This document shows, piece after piece, positions 10,875 to 20,882 of a stretch of 64,000 bases of DNA. Position numbers and translations under genes: made by a program. Positions within the stretch are counted from its first letter, which is position 1. The number at the start of each line of letters is the position of its first letter. Source of the DNA: Diplonema papillatum (taxonomy: Eukaryota > Euglenozoa > Diplonemea > Diplonemida > Diplonemidae); assembly GCA_030068145.1 (NCBI GenBank), contig JAPJBO010000009.1:124001-188000 (forward strand), written 5' to 3'. Below the pieces are notes generated by a model. That model saw only the letters and a program-made list of their open reading frames with translations, had not been told where the DNA came from and did not search any database.

Positions 10875-10965
10875 CAGCACTTGGGATTCCTTCTGTTCTT
10901 TGTCGGGCAGCATCGTCGAGCATTTCCTTTCAAGCTGGCGCTTATGTAAAAGAAATGCGTAGTTT
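10875..10965 (-). repeat. dispersed repeat family A, fragment
   Basis: ACAGCACTTGGGATTCCTTC through CAAGCTGGCGCTTATGTAAA matches the left third of family A in the orientation opposite to the 3385 copy. Confidence 0.85.
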
Positions 10966-11049
10966 TGGTTTATTTTTTTACTTGTTTGTAGTCGACAACA
11001 TATTGTGGATGAGGTCATTCAGATGTGGATCTAAAGCCGCCCACGTCAA

Positions 11050-11105
11050 ATTTTGTTAAGCATTGAGTTCTTTTAAGTACATGAACCACATGGATTAGCA
11101 CGCAC
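11050..11105. repeat. dispersed repeat family C end
   Basis: GCATTGAGTTCTTTTAAGTA followed by ACATGAACCACATGGATTAG. Copies also occur near 11876, 15279, 16199, 35797 and 46149. At this site and near 15279 it lies just downstream of the stop of the basic-protein reading frame, suggesting it is the 3' end of a mobile element carrying that frame. Confidence 0.8.
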
Positions 11106-11122
11106 TGTGTCGCCGCTTAAGG

Positions 11123-11870
11123 TTACTTTATGACGTCGTCGCCTGTCATTGCGTCGTCAAGGTCGAGTACTTGTGGCGCCAGGGGCGCTGGGCTTTCTTG
11201 CGGTTCCGGGGATTGCGTGGGGGGGCACAGGTGCGGACAGGCTTGCACGTTTTTCACTCTCGAGGGCACTGGAGTGCTTGGGGACGTCGGACGTTTCTGG
11301 TAGCTGCTTGCTTTAAGGGCCTTCCTTTTTCTTCGTTGCACCCCTGACTCGGGTGTGGTCGCCTTCGCCTTCTTCCGCTTGCGGCCGGCGATCGGGCTCT
11401 CCTTCGGGGTGCCGAGCACCCTCTTTTTCAACGCTGGTCGTTCGCCGGTCCCTGGCGTTGGCAGCGGCCTCTTGGCTGCCCGTCCGGTCGTCGCCGTCTT
11501 CTGCTTCGCTACGGCGGGCGGCGCCTGCGCCGCGCGCTTTCCCGCCGGCGTTTCTCGTTGTACACCCACCTGGGTGGGTGAGGAGGGCCTCTTCTTCTTG
11601 TTGCGTCCGGGGGTTGACTGGACGTTCGGCTTGTTGGACTGGTGGTGGCCGCGGCTGCAACATGCCGCCGGTCGCCTCTGCGTCAGCGTAGGGAGCCTTT
11701 TGCACTCTGCCATGCGTGCGGCAGGCATGATGCCCGCTGCGGCAACACGCCGCCGCCGTCTTGCACTCGCCGCACTTCGTCGTGCTGTGCTCTGTGCACA
11801 CCGCGATCGGCTGCCCATCGTTCGCGTGGTGATGGTGCCGGCAGCACATCTCTACCGTGGGAACGTCCCT
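11123..11870 (-). pseudogene. basic, proline/lysine-rich protein; possibly the first ORF of a retroelement
   Basis: The minus-strand frame ends QVLDLDDAMTGDDVIK at 11123. Upstream it is rich in K, R, T and P: TPGTGERPALKKRVLGTPKE, then PIAGRKRKKAKATTPESG. Further upstream the coding look moves to another frame, with a Cys/His cluster CTEHSTTKCGECKTAAACC, so a frameshift or an unseen intron is likely. Diverged copies of the C-terminal half lie at 15345-16198. Copy number, basic character and the shared flanking repeat suggest a nucleic-acid-binding protein of a mobile element; this is inference. Confidence 0.4.
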
Positions 11871-11872
11871 TG

Positions 11873-11966
11873 TTAAGCATTGAGTTCTTTGAAGTACATG
11901 AACCTCATGGATTAGCATGCACTTCTTAGCACTTGTTAAGCAGCGGCTGCCAAAACTTGCTGTGAC
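11873..11966 (+). repeat. dispersed repeat family C with hairpin remnant
   Basis: GCATTGAGTTCTTTGAAGTA, then GATTAGCATGCACTT, then GTTAAGCAGCGGCTGCCAAA ending TGTGACACC. A complete copy lies at 46146-46245. Confidence 0.8.
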
Positions 11967-12243
11967 ACCTATTTGATGCAAGGTAAAGGAGAAGGAGGAA
12001 CGAGGCGAAGCAAACCCGCGACTTGGTCAGTGAATCGTGACACCGAGAGCGCGGCGTCCGAGAATATTCGTTCAGTGGGCAAAGCTAGATTAGAAGGCCT
12101 GTTCCCGCAACGCCACCGAGGCATTGTGCAAAGGGAGGGTCCGACAGTGTTGCTGAGGCAGGCGGCACATCAGCTACAAACGTTTACGGGTGTCTTGAGG
12201 CAAATGCGTGGTGCACGAACCATAACAAGCTTGCCTCGACACA

Positions 12244-12425
12244 TGACTTCTACTGAGCCGGTCCGTTCGTATCTCTTGAAACTGCATCGAAGTGCCTGCC
12301 GCTGTTTATCACAGTGAATCACGGTCCACCACGGTCTACCAGGTCCATCCCTATCCCCTAGAGCTGCATCGAATTGCCCGGTGCTGCATTCTTCGGTCTA
12401 TCACGGTCTATCAAGACGGCTCAGC
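12244..12425 (+). repeat. dispersed repeat family D, copy 1
   Basis: GAAACTGCATCGAAGTGCCT, GTGAATCACGGTCCACCACG and GCTGCATCGAATTGCCCGGT recur at 57504-57656 with about 95% identity by eye. It has no coding potential. Confidence 0.85.
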
Positions 12426-12458
12426 TTCTACGGCGGTTCGTTCAGTGGAAGCTTAGCC

Positions 12459-13894
12459 CAGGGCTTACGTGGAACGTGTGGGTTTCCACACGTGAAAATT
12501 TTCGGGTTTTTTCCCCCCACGTGGCTTCCACGTGTGGATCCACAGGTACCACATGTGGATTTTGATTTATTTTTCCCCCACGTGTGCTTGCCACCAGGGG
12601 CCGAGCTTGACCTGGCGAGGTTTTGGCCAAACTCGGTCAAAGTCGGTCAGCAGTGGTAGTCTAAAATTAGCAAGCAACGTTACCAGCAACGCTTCCCACA
12701 GCAGCTGGCAGTAGCCTGCGAGCCCCAGCTGCACACGCTGCTCTGTTTACGGTGTGCATCAACCCGTCTCAGACCGCAAGACGCCCTGCCACAGTGCTTC
12801 ATGCGGAAGTGTGGCTTCGGAGCGCCGGTTCTGCCTGCCGGTGTTGAACTAGGCTGGCCAGATCCGAAAAAGAGGTTGAAAAAAATCTCGGTCAGGGGTC
12901 TTTTAAAGAGATCTCCAGTGCTGCACAGCATTGCGACAAGCCAATTATTCCTCCAGCGACGCGTAGTGCAGCCTCCTTGGGTTTGCACAGAATTTTGCAA
13001 TGTATTTTGCCAGTGTCTCTTCGTCAATGCCTCGTGCCCCCATTTTACACTCCACGCCAACGAAAAGAACAGTTGCCAGATTGTCAGCAGCCAGCTTGCG
13101 CAACCTTGTCGACACCAACCGAAGTTTGGAAAACAAGCGCTCCACTGATGCGGATCCCAGAGGAAGGATGGAGGCAAGCTGGAGAAGTTTGCAGGTTGCC
13201 GGGTACTTCACGGACAGGTTCCCTGTTGTGAAGCGCTGAATCACAGTGTTGAGATCCGAGAGACCCAACTGACGAATCTCGGCACAAACGCTTGCACACT
13301 CAGATATGATGGAAGTTTTGTGTGCTTGGATCCACTTTGGCGGATGCACTGCCGGCGCTTCAAAATCTGGACAGGTATATTTGTCTGTGATGCCTGGTCC
13401 GACTGACATGTACTGGTCAGCAATCGAGGAAAGGGAATCCTGGGACACCTGTCCCTGTCAGGCTCCATCCAGTACGGTTGAGCAGTTGTTGTGTGGAAGG
13501 CCATGAAGGATCCAAATAAATTTGTGAATTTGAAAAGGAGCCAAAGTTGTCAGCCAAGCCCAACAGGGCTGAGAGGGTCGCCCTCCAGCTCCCACCCAAA
13601 AAAACCTCCCCATAAATTCAAAATCATAGTTTTTTTTTTTTTTTTTGGCCTGACCGAGTTTTTTCTGGTTTAAAGTGCAAGCTCGGTCAGCTGACCGAGT
13701 TTACATGCATAAGCTCGGCCACTGCTTGCCACATTGTCTAGCCCACAATTCACCAAGGCCGCACAGCCATGTGACACTATTTCTTTTTGTCAGCCGCGCG
13801 TAGGGGGAAAGGTTTTTTTTCCCCTCGAACCTTGAGCATCCACATGTAGACCACGCGTAATTTTTCTGAGACCGAAAACGGAGCGTAAGCCCTG
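12459..13894 (-). mobile_element. degraded hAT-superfamily DNA transposon
   Basis: The element is ~1.44 kb, begins CAGGGCTTACG and ends CGTAAGCCCTG. Flanking 8-mers GCTTAGCC and GTTTACCC match at 6 of 8 positions, fitting an aged hAT target duplication. The interior holds a transposase remnant with a hAT dimerisation domain. A 320-bp relative with the same termini lies at 29312-29631. The right part also contains GACCGAG-rich inverted segments that may be a nested insertion. Confidence 0.7.
12945..13448 (-). pseudogene. hAT transposase C-terminal fragment
   Basis: The 167-codon frame contains KYPATCKLLQLASILPLGSA followed by SVERLFSKLRLVSTRLRKLA. This is the pattern of the hAT C-terminal dimerisation domain (a Y-P-x-L start, SVER-x-FS, a basic R-x-L end). 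The upstream catalytic core and BED finger are absent within the element, so it is a truncated relic. Confidence 0.75.
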
Positions 13895-13902
13895 GTTTAC
13901 CC

Positions 13903-15270
13903 CGCTATTCGAGAAAATCGAGGCGAGGCCATGCCAGACTAGTTGCTCTGTCACTTGAGCGGAGCACAAGCAAACATAGGCTGACAAGGTGGGCAGGTGA
14001 AGCGAAGCACCAAGCGCGCGCCTAAGCGCGACGAGCTGAAGAGGCAAAGGCATGACACATCACGTGCGAAGAGATAACCGCGACGCCGGCGATGCAGATT
14101 ATCGCCACAGATTGTTTGCATGCTAAGCCAAATTACCACAGGCTGGCACAGGCAATCATAGGCTATCAGTGCGTTACCAACTCCCTTGTGCATCTTGCAC
14201 GAGGGATGGTCACCGGCTCCTGAGCCAATTCACCTACCCCCGGACGCGACCTGAGCTCGAATACGCGGCGGTTACATCTTGCACATTTTTTCGCTCGATT
14301 ACGCCTGATGTATTAAACTCGATACGTGCTACAAAGCTAGACAACGTTCTATCGGGCAGGGAGTGAATTGGCCCAGCTGCCTAACGTCAGACTACCGTCA
14401 GAACAGAGGCAGACTAAAGGCAGGCCAACTCTGACGGACTTCAGTCGGAGGGGTCAACACTCGATGTGACGTCTGCCTTCGTGGATCACTACCATCATGG
14501 CCTGTTGAGGTCCTGATTCAGGCGTCTCTCTGAACCCACGTCCGGGATTTGGATGCAGGTTAGTGCGGTCGCTGGCCACAGCATCAGTTGGTAGGTGGTA
14601 GGCGGGCATGACCTAAGCTAGATCGAGGATGTCGTGAATGAGGGGGCGAGGAATCGATTCCGAGGATTCGCCTTTCCCCGGTGCAACTGCTGCGGCTGAA
14701 GTTGTATTGCGTCTCGTCGGCACGAATGTCGGAAGCGGTCGAACAACCTCAGCGCAACCGCCGTGGCTACAGTAGCACCCGTCTACTCGCCACAAAGGTT
14801 GCGGGTTCGGAGGCAGCCGGCGCTCACTTCGTGTGCAGGGATATGTAGAGAACTGTGGGTGCGGGGTAAGTGCTTTCTCTACCCTACCGGGCGTAGAAGA
14901 ACATCAATCTGAAAAGCCTCAAGAGCATTGACCCGGACTCTTGGCTGGGGCCCGCTAGAACACGCTGACTTGTCTTCGTTTTTTACGGTGGCAATATAGC
15001 TCCTCAGAAACAGAAGGAGGGAGCAGGATACTTCGCGCATGCGACTTGCAATCCTGAGCTTGCGAGATTACGTTCTCCCGTCGATGCTGGTCATCCGTTT
15101 TCTACGAAGAAGTGTGAAAACGGGTTTTTTCCTAGAGGGTTTTCGTGTTATTCTGCAGATGCTTTGAGCTATCTTTGTGTCTATGCTTTCAGTCGTCTTC
15201 TTAACCATGGTTAAGTGCGCAAATGGTGTCAGCCGAAGCTGGTAAAGCTTCGGCGCCGCCCACGTTGTGG
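13903..15270. other. no gene seen; repeat fragments
   Basis: This contains a fragment near 14530 related to the 21820 region (CACGTCCRGGATTTGG) and a family G repeat at 15115-15235. No ORF with coding character was found. Confidence 0.5.
15115..15235 (+). repeat. dispersed repeat family G, copy 1
   Basis: GTGAAAACGGGTTTTTTCCT through CCATGGTTAAGTGCGCAAAT recurs at 31237-31355 with a few substitutions. Confidence 0.85.
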
Positions 15271-15344
15271 TTGTTTAGCATTGAGTTCTTTGAAGTACAT
15301 GAACCACGTGGATTAGCATGCACTGCCTTGAAAGTCAGGTTATC

Positions 15345-16198
15345 GGATGACGTCGTCACCTGCCATTGCGTCGTCAAGGTCGAGCATTTGTGGAGCTAGC
15401 GGGGTTTGGCTTTCTTGCGATTCCAGAGACTGAGTCGGCGAGTACGAGGGCGGGTACGTGTGCCCGTGTTCCACTTTCGAGGGCATTGGTGTGCCCGTGG
15501 TCCCCGGTCGTTTCTGAGAGCTGCTTGCCCTCGGTACCTTCTTCTTCTAGCGTTATTTGTGGATTAGAAGGTCGGTATTTTAAAGTCTCCGGTTGACCGT
15601 AGAGGCTTGAGTATGGCGGGGGGTTGAGAAAAGTGAGAGGGTGCAGCTCGTTTCGGGTGTTGTGTCACTCCGTTGTGAAACCTTGTGAAGTCCCCTAACG
15701 CGTTTAGGGGGTGTTTGGGATTGGGTAGGGTGTGGTCGTTCTGCTACGGCGTGAAAAGCCAGGAAGCTTCGACGCTAATCTTCGACTCTTGATTAAGTTC
15801 ACCGGGTTGCGTGCTCGTCAGGAAGATCCCGGTGCCTGGCTTTTCTTCTGGGTGGTTTCGTGTTGATCGGTGGCTGTGTGTTACGAGGCACGGATTAGGG
15901 GATGAAAAAAGGAAAAAGGAATGGGGGAGAAAAAGAAGGGGGGAGAGGGGAAGTTGGGGTTTTGAGGGTTGTCCTCGGGGTACAGGGGGGGGGGTGGTTG
16001 GAGGGTTTGAGTGACAGAGGTTACGCTTGCGCTGTTCGCATGAAGGCTCGTTGGCTCGAAGAAGTGGAAGTAGCGTAGGTTATTGTTCGATGTCTTCCTT
16101 CGATGCACCCCTGAGTCGGGTGTGGTCGCCTTCGTCTTCTTCCGCTTGCGGTCGGCGATCGGGCCTTCCTTCGGGGTGCCGAGCACCCTCTTCTGTTT
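15345..16198 (-). pseudogene. second copy of the basic-protein C-terminus, split by an insertion
   Basis: The part 16198-16080 encodes KRVLGTPKEGPIADRKRKKT and the part ~15570-15345 encodes QMLDLDDAMAGDDVI. They align to adjacent residues of the 11123-11870 frame. Between them lie ~490 bp with no counterpart there, ending in GGAGACTTTAAAATACCGAC and ATAACGCTAG. The inserted segment could be an intron or a transposon remnant; its left edge lacks an obvious GT. Confidence 0.5.
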
Positions 16199-16285
16199 AG
16201 CATTGAGTTCTTTTAAGTACATGAACCACATGGATGTCACGGGATGTTTAGCAGCGCGGCTGCCAAACATCCCGTGACACCGCGC
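16196..16285 (+). repeat. family C copy with a perfect hairpin
   Basis: After GTACATGAACCACATGGA comes TGTCACGGGATGTTTAGCAG, a short loop, and CTGCCAAACATCCCGTGACA. The arms are complementary over ~16 bp. Related hairpins lie near 30190-30240 and 46208-46245. Confidence 0.8.
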
Positions 16286-16534
16286 GAGGTGGTACAACGC
16301 TCTTTTTTCTTTTCGATTGCTCTTGATGGGGCATGCAGGCCTGAAATGCAAAAGGGAAGGGAAGAGAAGGAAAGAAGTTGATACCGTTGTTCCCCCGCAA
16401 GAAGGCGTCTCCGTAACGTTTTCGCAGGAGGCCACCGCGATACTCCTCGGTGTCTTGCATCGTGATGTTCATGAGCCCGTCCATGCAAGCGAGAAGGCCT
16501 CGATATTCGGAGCCTGTGTTTGTGATGACTTCGA

Positions 16535-16877
16535 GGCTTGCAAGGCGCGTAAGGCTACGAGTGCACAGGCCAATCTCAATTTCGGGAGGTGTCGCTGGTT
16601 GTTGAATGCAAGGCGTGTAAGGCTACGAGTGCACAGGCCAGTCTCAGTTTCGGGAGGTGTCGCTGGTTGTTGAATGCAAGGCGTAAGGCTACGAGTGCAC
16701 AGGCCAATCTCAATTTCGGGAGGTGTCGCTGGTTGTTGAATGCAAGGCGTGTAAGGCTACGAGTGCACAGGCCAGTCTCAATTTCGGGAGGTGTCGCTGG
16801 TTGTTGAATGCAAGGCGTAAGGCTACGAGTGCACAAGCCAATCTCGATTTCGGGAGGTGTCGCTGGTTGTTGAATTT
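16535..16877 (+). repeat. tandem repeat, 66-68 bp unit, five copies
   Basis: Each unit carries GGCTACGAGTGCACAGGCCA and TTTCGGGAGGTGTCGCTGGT. The last unit runs into ATTTGTTGCATTAG, the start of the 220-bp satellite. Confidence 0.9.
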
Positions 16878-17092
16878 GTTGCATTAGTGGGATCGTCAGG
16901 CCTTCGACTACCCTGAGCACGTCTACGTTACAGCAGATGGAACGCGTCTGTTACGTCGCCGCGGAGGCGGCCTACGAGTGGGTGTCATTGTGGCCTCCCG
17001 GCCGGAGCCACCGTTGGATGACCCTTCGCTCGTTTCTTCGCGTTTGCGTCGGTTCGCGCCGAGGCCAGTTGTAAATTTGTTGCATTAGTGTG
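16872..17092 (+). repeat. 220-bp satellite monomer left of the retrotransposon
   Basis: This matches the monomers at 20883-21541 except for a ~20-bp deletion after CTACCCTGAGCA. It ends in the 19-bp AATTTGTTGCATTAGTGTG that is repeated at the other side of the retrotransposon. Confidence 0.85.
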
Positions 17093-20000
17093 TGGGCCTT
17101 TGAAACGTGGATGATGCCTCTCGCGCTGCTCCCCTTGAGGTTCCTGGCTCATGCCAAAGCGCCGCCGCCCGGGTTAAGGGGTTGCGGCATCAGGCGTGGG
17201 CCAGGGCCAGGGAGACTGTTCGGAGGGGTCACCACCCACCGTTCGCGGGCTTCGTTACTTCACTGCCCCCGGCTCTCCCCGGCCTTCGTCATCCCGGGGG
17301 AGGGTTCCACGGCCATCTCCCCCCGCGTGGGGAATGGACTGGTGCTGTGCCGCGGGTCCTTCCGTGCGTCCTCGCGACGTCGCCGCTGTCGATGTCACTG
17401 CCGCTGTTGCTGCCGCTGCAGCCGCTGTCGGGCGGTTGGTTGACGATCCCGGTCTGCACCCCGCCCGTTGCGCGTCGGCTTTCTTCTTCTCGGCGTTCGC
17501 TAGGACGTCCCAAAGGTGGCGGCTGCCGCCGCCGCGTGCGCGACGGTGCGTCGCCCGGTCGTGTCTTGCCCGTGCCTTCCACTTCTCGCCGCTGTGTTGC
17601 CACCCCCGTGGGTAATGGGCCTGGGGTCGGAAGCTGCCGGTCAGGACACCCGCCTTCTCCCAGTGGCCGCCCTGGTCGCCCCGTCCTTTGTTCGCCATCT
17701 TTTTGGGCACGTGCCGTACGGCGGCGACTTCGAACGCCCGCATCACCGCTTCGAAGGCCTCCCGGTTGTTGATCTGCGGCCGTTTGTTGAGGCCATGGAG
17801 GATGGGTCCCCCGAGGCTGGTGAGGTGGTTGACGCGCATCTCGAGGGCCGGGTGGACGGCTTTCACGCGCGCAATCTTGCCCAACCTGCTCAGCGCGGTC
17901 CTCATCGCCCACCCTTTCGCGGTCGCCGAGTCGCTGTAGGCCTGTGCCGCCTGTCGCTGTGCGGTGTCCATGGCGCGGTTCGACAGTTCGTCCGCATCCT
18001 TGTTGAGCTCGCGAGGAATGTGCACCGGCTCGATCGTCGTCCGTCGGTCGTGCAGCTTCGCCAACAGGTTCTGCGCCTGGTCGTAGTATCGCCGGAGTGT
18101 TTCGTTGCACCTCTTCGTGCCCTTTATCTGATCAATGACCAGTTCGCTGTCGCCCTTGACGACGATGGTGCGGGGTGTCGGCGGCACGGGGTCCCGCAGC
18201 AACCTCGCCAACACGCTGACGAACCCGACGTATTCCGCCACGTTGTTCGTCGCTCTCCCGGCAATGGGCTTCTCAACTTCCCACTGCTTGACGCCTTTGT
18301 CGTAGAAGACCGCCCCGGCTCCCGCGACCGCGCCGTTGGTCCCGTTCCCCCGACTGCCGCCGTCGAAGAACGCCGCCGTCTCCTCTCCCGGCAGCGTGTC
18401 CGCCACGGTCCAGCGCTCCTTCGGCTGCCGCTGCGCGATGTTCTCCTGCCTCCGCTGTGTGCCGGCCGGCGTGAGGGTCAGGCCGCTGTGCAGCTCAAAA
18501 TCGACAGCGAGCTCGAAATACGAGATGGAGGCCTGCTTGCCGGTTTCGGACCACCGCTTCGTCGAGCACCATTCTGCCAGCGCCAGGAGCATCTCGTGGG
18601 TGTCCTTCCATGCGTTGCGGTCCGGCCGCGCACCGTCGACGTTGATGGTCTGGCTGGCCGTCGGCCGTTGCGGCTCCCACCCCCACGGATATGTCGACAC
18701 CTTGAGCTCCTTGCGCCGGCAGTCCTGCTCGAGGATGCCGTCGGCCCGCTGCCTCCCGAGCAGGATCTCGACGCACATCAGCTGCATCCCGGCCGCCAGC
18801 TCCCTGCATTCGTCGAAGTCGAGTCCCATCGCGTCCTTGGGCATGACGCCGCATAGAGCCATGCACGGCTTCATCTCGGGCCGCCGAGCGAGCACATTCG
18901 GATACGCGCCGCGCACGTCGCTCCACTTGACGCAGTCCCACCACATGTGTTGTTCGTCCTCCGGGACACCCGCGTCGCAGAATCTGCAGGTTGCTTGCTC
19001 CCATCGCTTGCCGGTGTGTACCGCGTTGGCAATGACAGCTCTGACCAGGCCCTGCTGGTAGCCGGTGATGGCGCCCTTCTCCAGCAGGTCTCGCGTGGCA
19101 CCCCCGTCGATGCCGTCCTCGATGCCGAGGAGGGATGCCCTCGTCTTGACCACGTCCTTGTAGCGCATCGTCCGCCCGGCCTCCCGCAGCTCGTGCTGGA
19201 AGTTGTGCCGAGCGGTCTGCGCCCGCTGCCTCTCCTCTTTCGTCAGCGGCTCGACGTTCTGCACCACCGTCCATTCGCGCCGCCGGCCCGTTCCTTCCTG
19301 CAGGGTGTCGAACCTGGGCCACGTCCATCCGATGTCTGCGATCGCTCGCTCGAGCAGGAACACTGGCCCCTCCTTGCTTCGCCCCGGTGCCTCTGGAGCG
19401 CCGGGGGGGCGGTCCCGCCTTGCTTGTCGAGCTGCTCGGATGGCAACAACCAGCGGCGCCAAGTGCGACTGCTTCACCATCTGCTGCGAAAATGTGTTTA
19501 CCCGCCGATGAATCGCGGCGACACGCGGGTCCAATCTGTGCCCCCGACACAGCGTGTTCAGCACGACGGCATCGCACCTTCTGTTGCCGCCGGTCCACAG
19601 CCCCGCCAGGGTAGCAACTCGCAGGCCTTCCATGTACGTCCCCGCCGGTTGCCACACCGAGACGCCGTACAACGCCTTCGCTGTGGCCGACGCAGCCACG
19701 TAACCTTCCTTCTGGTCCATCGGGATCGGCAGGCTTCTCGCCCTTCTCGCGATGTTCTTCGCGGCCTCGAGCCGGGTTCGAATCCGCCTGCTGGGGGGCG
19801 GCGCACCCTTCCCGACCGTAAACATCGCCCCCAGAACGTCGAAGCTTGTCTTCCGCAGTACCTTGTTGCCCTGCACTGTGAGCGTTCCCGGAGCGTCCGC
19901 GTTCGTGGCGTAAAAGAACGACTTCCCAGCGTTGACGCCCCCATCGGTCGCGTTGGCGAAGTCCGTCGTGACTTCAGCCACGGCCTTGAGCCCCCTGAGG

Positions 20001-20882
20001 GACTCCGACATCGCATGAATGTCGTCCAGGTACGCCATCGCCTGGGCCGGTGTTGTCAACGCCCCCACGGCCCGCACCCAGACCGCGATGAGCGCGTTTA
20101 GGAACAGCACGCTGAGGGGGCATCCTTGTAAGATGCCATTCGTCGCAACGAAAGGCTCCCCGACTGCCCGCGCCGTCTTGAAGTGGCGCTGCATGCTTCC
20201 GTACACCGCCTTCATCGCCCTCAGTACCCCCGGGTCCAGCCCCATCACCTCCATCAAACGGAACATGATCTCGTGCGGCAGCCGGTCGAAGCACTTCATG
20301 AAGTCGACCGAAAGACCAAACAAGGGTTTGCCACATTCTGCGGCGTGCTCGATGCGGAGACCGATGGCGTACATGACGTCGTCGGCCCCACGCTTCGGGA
20401 TGGCTCCCCGCATACCCTCGGGGACCCACGCCAGCATCCACTCCATCAGCATCCGGAGCCGCGTCGCCGCCCACAGCCTGTAGACCGCGCTCGTGACGGA
20501 GATGGGCCGTAGGTCCATTGGTCCGGAGCCGCCCTCGCCCTTTGGGATGAGCGAGACCAGGGCCCTCATGAGCGACTCCGGCCACTTACCCGTCTTCTCG
20601 ACCACTGCAAAAAGTTCCGCGAACCGCCGCAACGCCTCGTCGGGGAGAGCCGCCAGTTCGCGTACCCGCCAGCCCTCCGCGCCCGGCGCGGTGTTCTTCT
20701 TCATCGTTCCAAGCGTCTTCCGCAGGTCGGCCGCCGTTATCGCGTTCAGCTCCACCGCGTTCGCCCGCGGGATGTGAGCCCGAAAGTCCTTTTCAAACGC
20801 CTCCCACTTGGGCGCCGGTGTCTCCTTCCTGCCGTGCCGCTCGTACACTCCGCCCCAGGCGGATGGCCCTCTCAGGAGCTCG
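17093..20882 (-). mobile_element. non-LTR retrotransposon with RNase H, inserted in a satellite
   Basis: The inserted block is 3,790 bp and interrupts a 220-bp satellite array. Both flanks carry AATTTGTTGCATTAGTGTG (17074-17092 and 20883-20901), a perfect 19-bp target-site duplication. The coding strand is minus; its 3' end has no poly(A). At the 5' end the RT lacks any upstream endonuclease region and the frame is closed by a stop just outside the element, so the copy is probably 5'-truncated. The perfect duplication and intact ORF suggest a fairly recent insertion. Confidence 0.9.
17255..20848 (-). CDS. reverse transcriptase / RNase H polyprotein of the non-LTR element
   Basis: The ORF is ~1,197 residues. 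RT fingers begin near residue 49 (MKKNTAPGAEGW). Motif A is GLSVDFMKCFD (Asp ~182), then GILQGCPLS (~238), and the catalytic motif is YLDD at ~273-276. A C-x2-C-x9-H-x4-C zinc knuckle lies at ~621-639 (CRFC...HMWWDC), typical of non-LTR elements. RNase H occupies ~825-961, with Asp in FFDGGSRGNG (~829), Glu in NNVAEY (~872), Asp in KGDSELV (~900) and Asp in NKDADELSN. The NNVAEY form is that of the archaeal/bacterial-like RNase H found in some plant L1 and oomycete elements. The C-terminus is low-complexity; no restriction-like endonuclease is visible. The start at 20848 is arbitrary because the frame runs to the truncation. Confidence 0.9.
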   Translation of the reverse strand: MYERHGRKETPAPKWEAFEKDFRAHIPRANAVELNAITAADLRKTLGTMKKNTAPGAEGWRVRELAALPDEALRRFAELFAVVEKTGKWPESLMRALVSLIPKGEGGSGPMDLRPISVTSAVYRLWAATRLRMLMEWMLAWVPEGMRGAIPKRGADDVMYAIGLRIEHAAECGKPLFGLSVDFMKCFDRLPHEIMFRLMEVMGLDPGVLRAMKAVYGSMQRHFKTARAVGEPFVATNGILQGCPLSVLFLNALIAVWVRAVGALTTPAQAMAYLDDIHAMSESLRGLKAVAEVTTDFANATDGGVNAGKSFFYATNADAPGTLTVQGNKVLRKTSFDVLGAMFTVGKGAPPPSRRIRTRLEAAKNIARRARSLPIPMDQKEGYVAASATAKALYGVSVWQPAGTYMEGLRVATLAGLWTGGNRRCDAVVLNTLCRGHRLDPRVAAIHRRVNTFSQQMVKQSHLAPLVVAIRAARQARRDRPPGAPEAPGRSKEGPVFLLERAIADIGWTWPRFDTLQEGTGRRREWTVVQNVEPLTKEERQRAQTARHNFQHELREAGRTMRYKDVVKTRASLLGIEDGIDGGATRDLLEKGAITGYQQGLVRAVIANAVHTGKRWEQATCRFCDAGVPEDEQHMWWDCVKWSDVRGAYPNVLARRPEMKPCMALCGVMPKDAMGLDFDECRELAAGMQLMCVEILLGRQRADGILEQDCRRKELKVSTYPWGWEPQRPTASQTINVDGARPDRNAWKDTHEMLLALAEWCSTKRWSETGKQASISYFELAVDFELHSGLTLTPAGTQRRQENIAQRQPKERWTVADTLPGEETAAFFDGGSRGNGTNGAVAGAGAVFYDKGVKQWEVEKPIAGRATNNVAEYVGFVSVLARLLRDPVPPTPRTIVVKGDSELVIDQIKGTKRCNETLRRYYDQAQNLLAKLHDRRTTIEPVHIPRELNKDADELSNRAMDTAQRQAAQAYSDSATAKGWAMRTALSRLGKIARVKAVHPALEMRVNHLTSLGGPILHGLNKRPQINNREAFEAVMRAFEVAAVRHVPKKMANKGRGDQGGHWEKAGVLTGSFRPQAHYPRGWQHSGEKWKARARHDRATHRRARGGGSRHLWDVLANAEKKKADAQRAGCRPGSSTNRPTAAAAAATAAVTSTAATSRGRTEGPAAQHQSIPHAGGDGRGTLPRDDEGRGEPGAVK

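Noticed and set aside
17289..18856. Long ORFs on both strands opposite or beside the RT/RNase H frame
   Set aside because: High-GC shadow frames of the retrotransposon; they contain no domain motifs.
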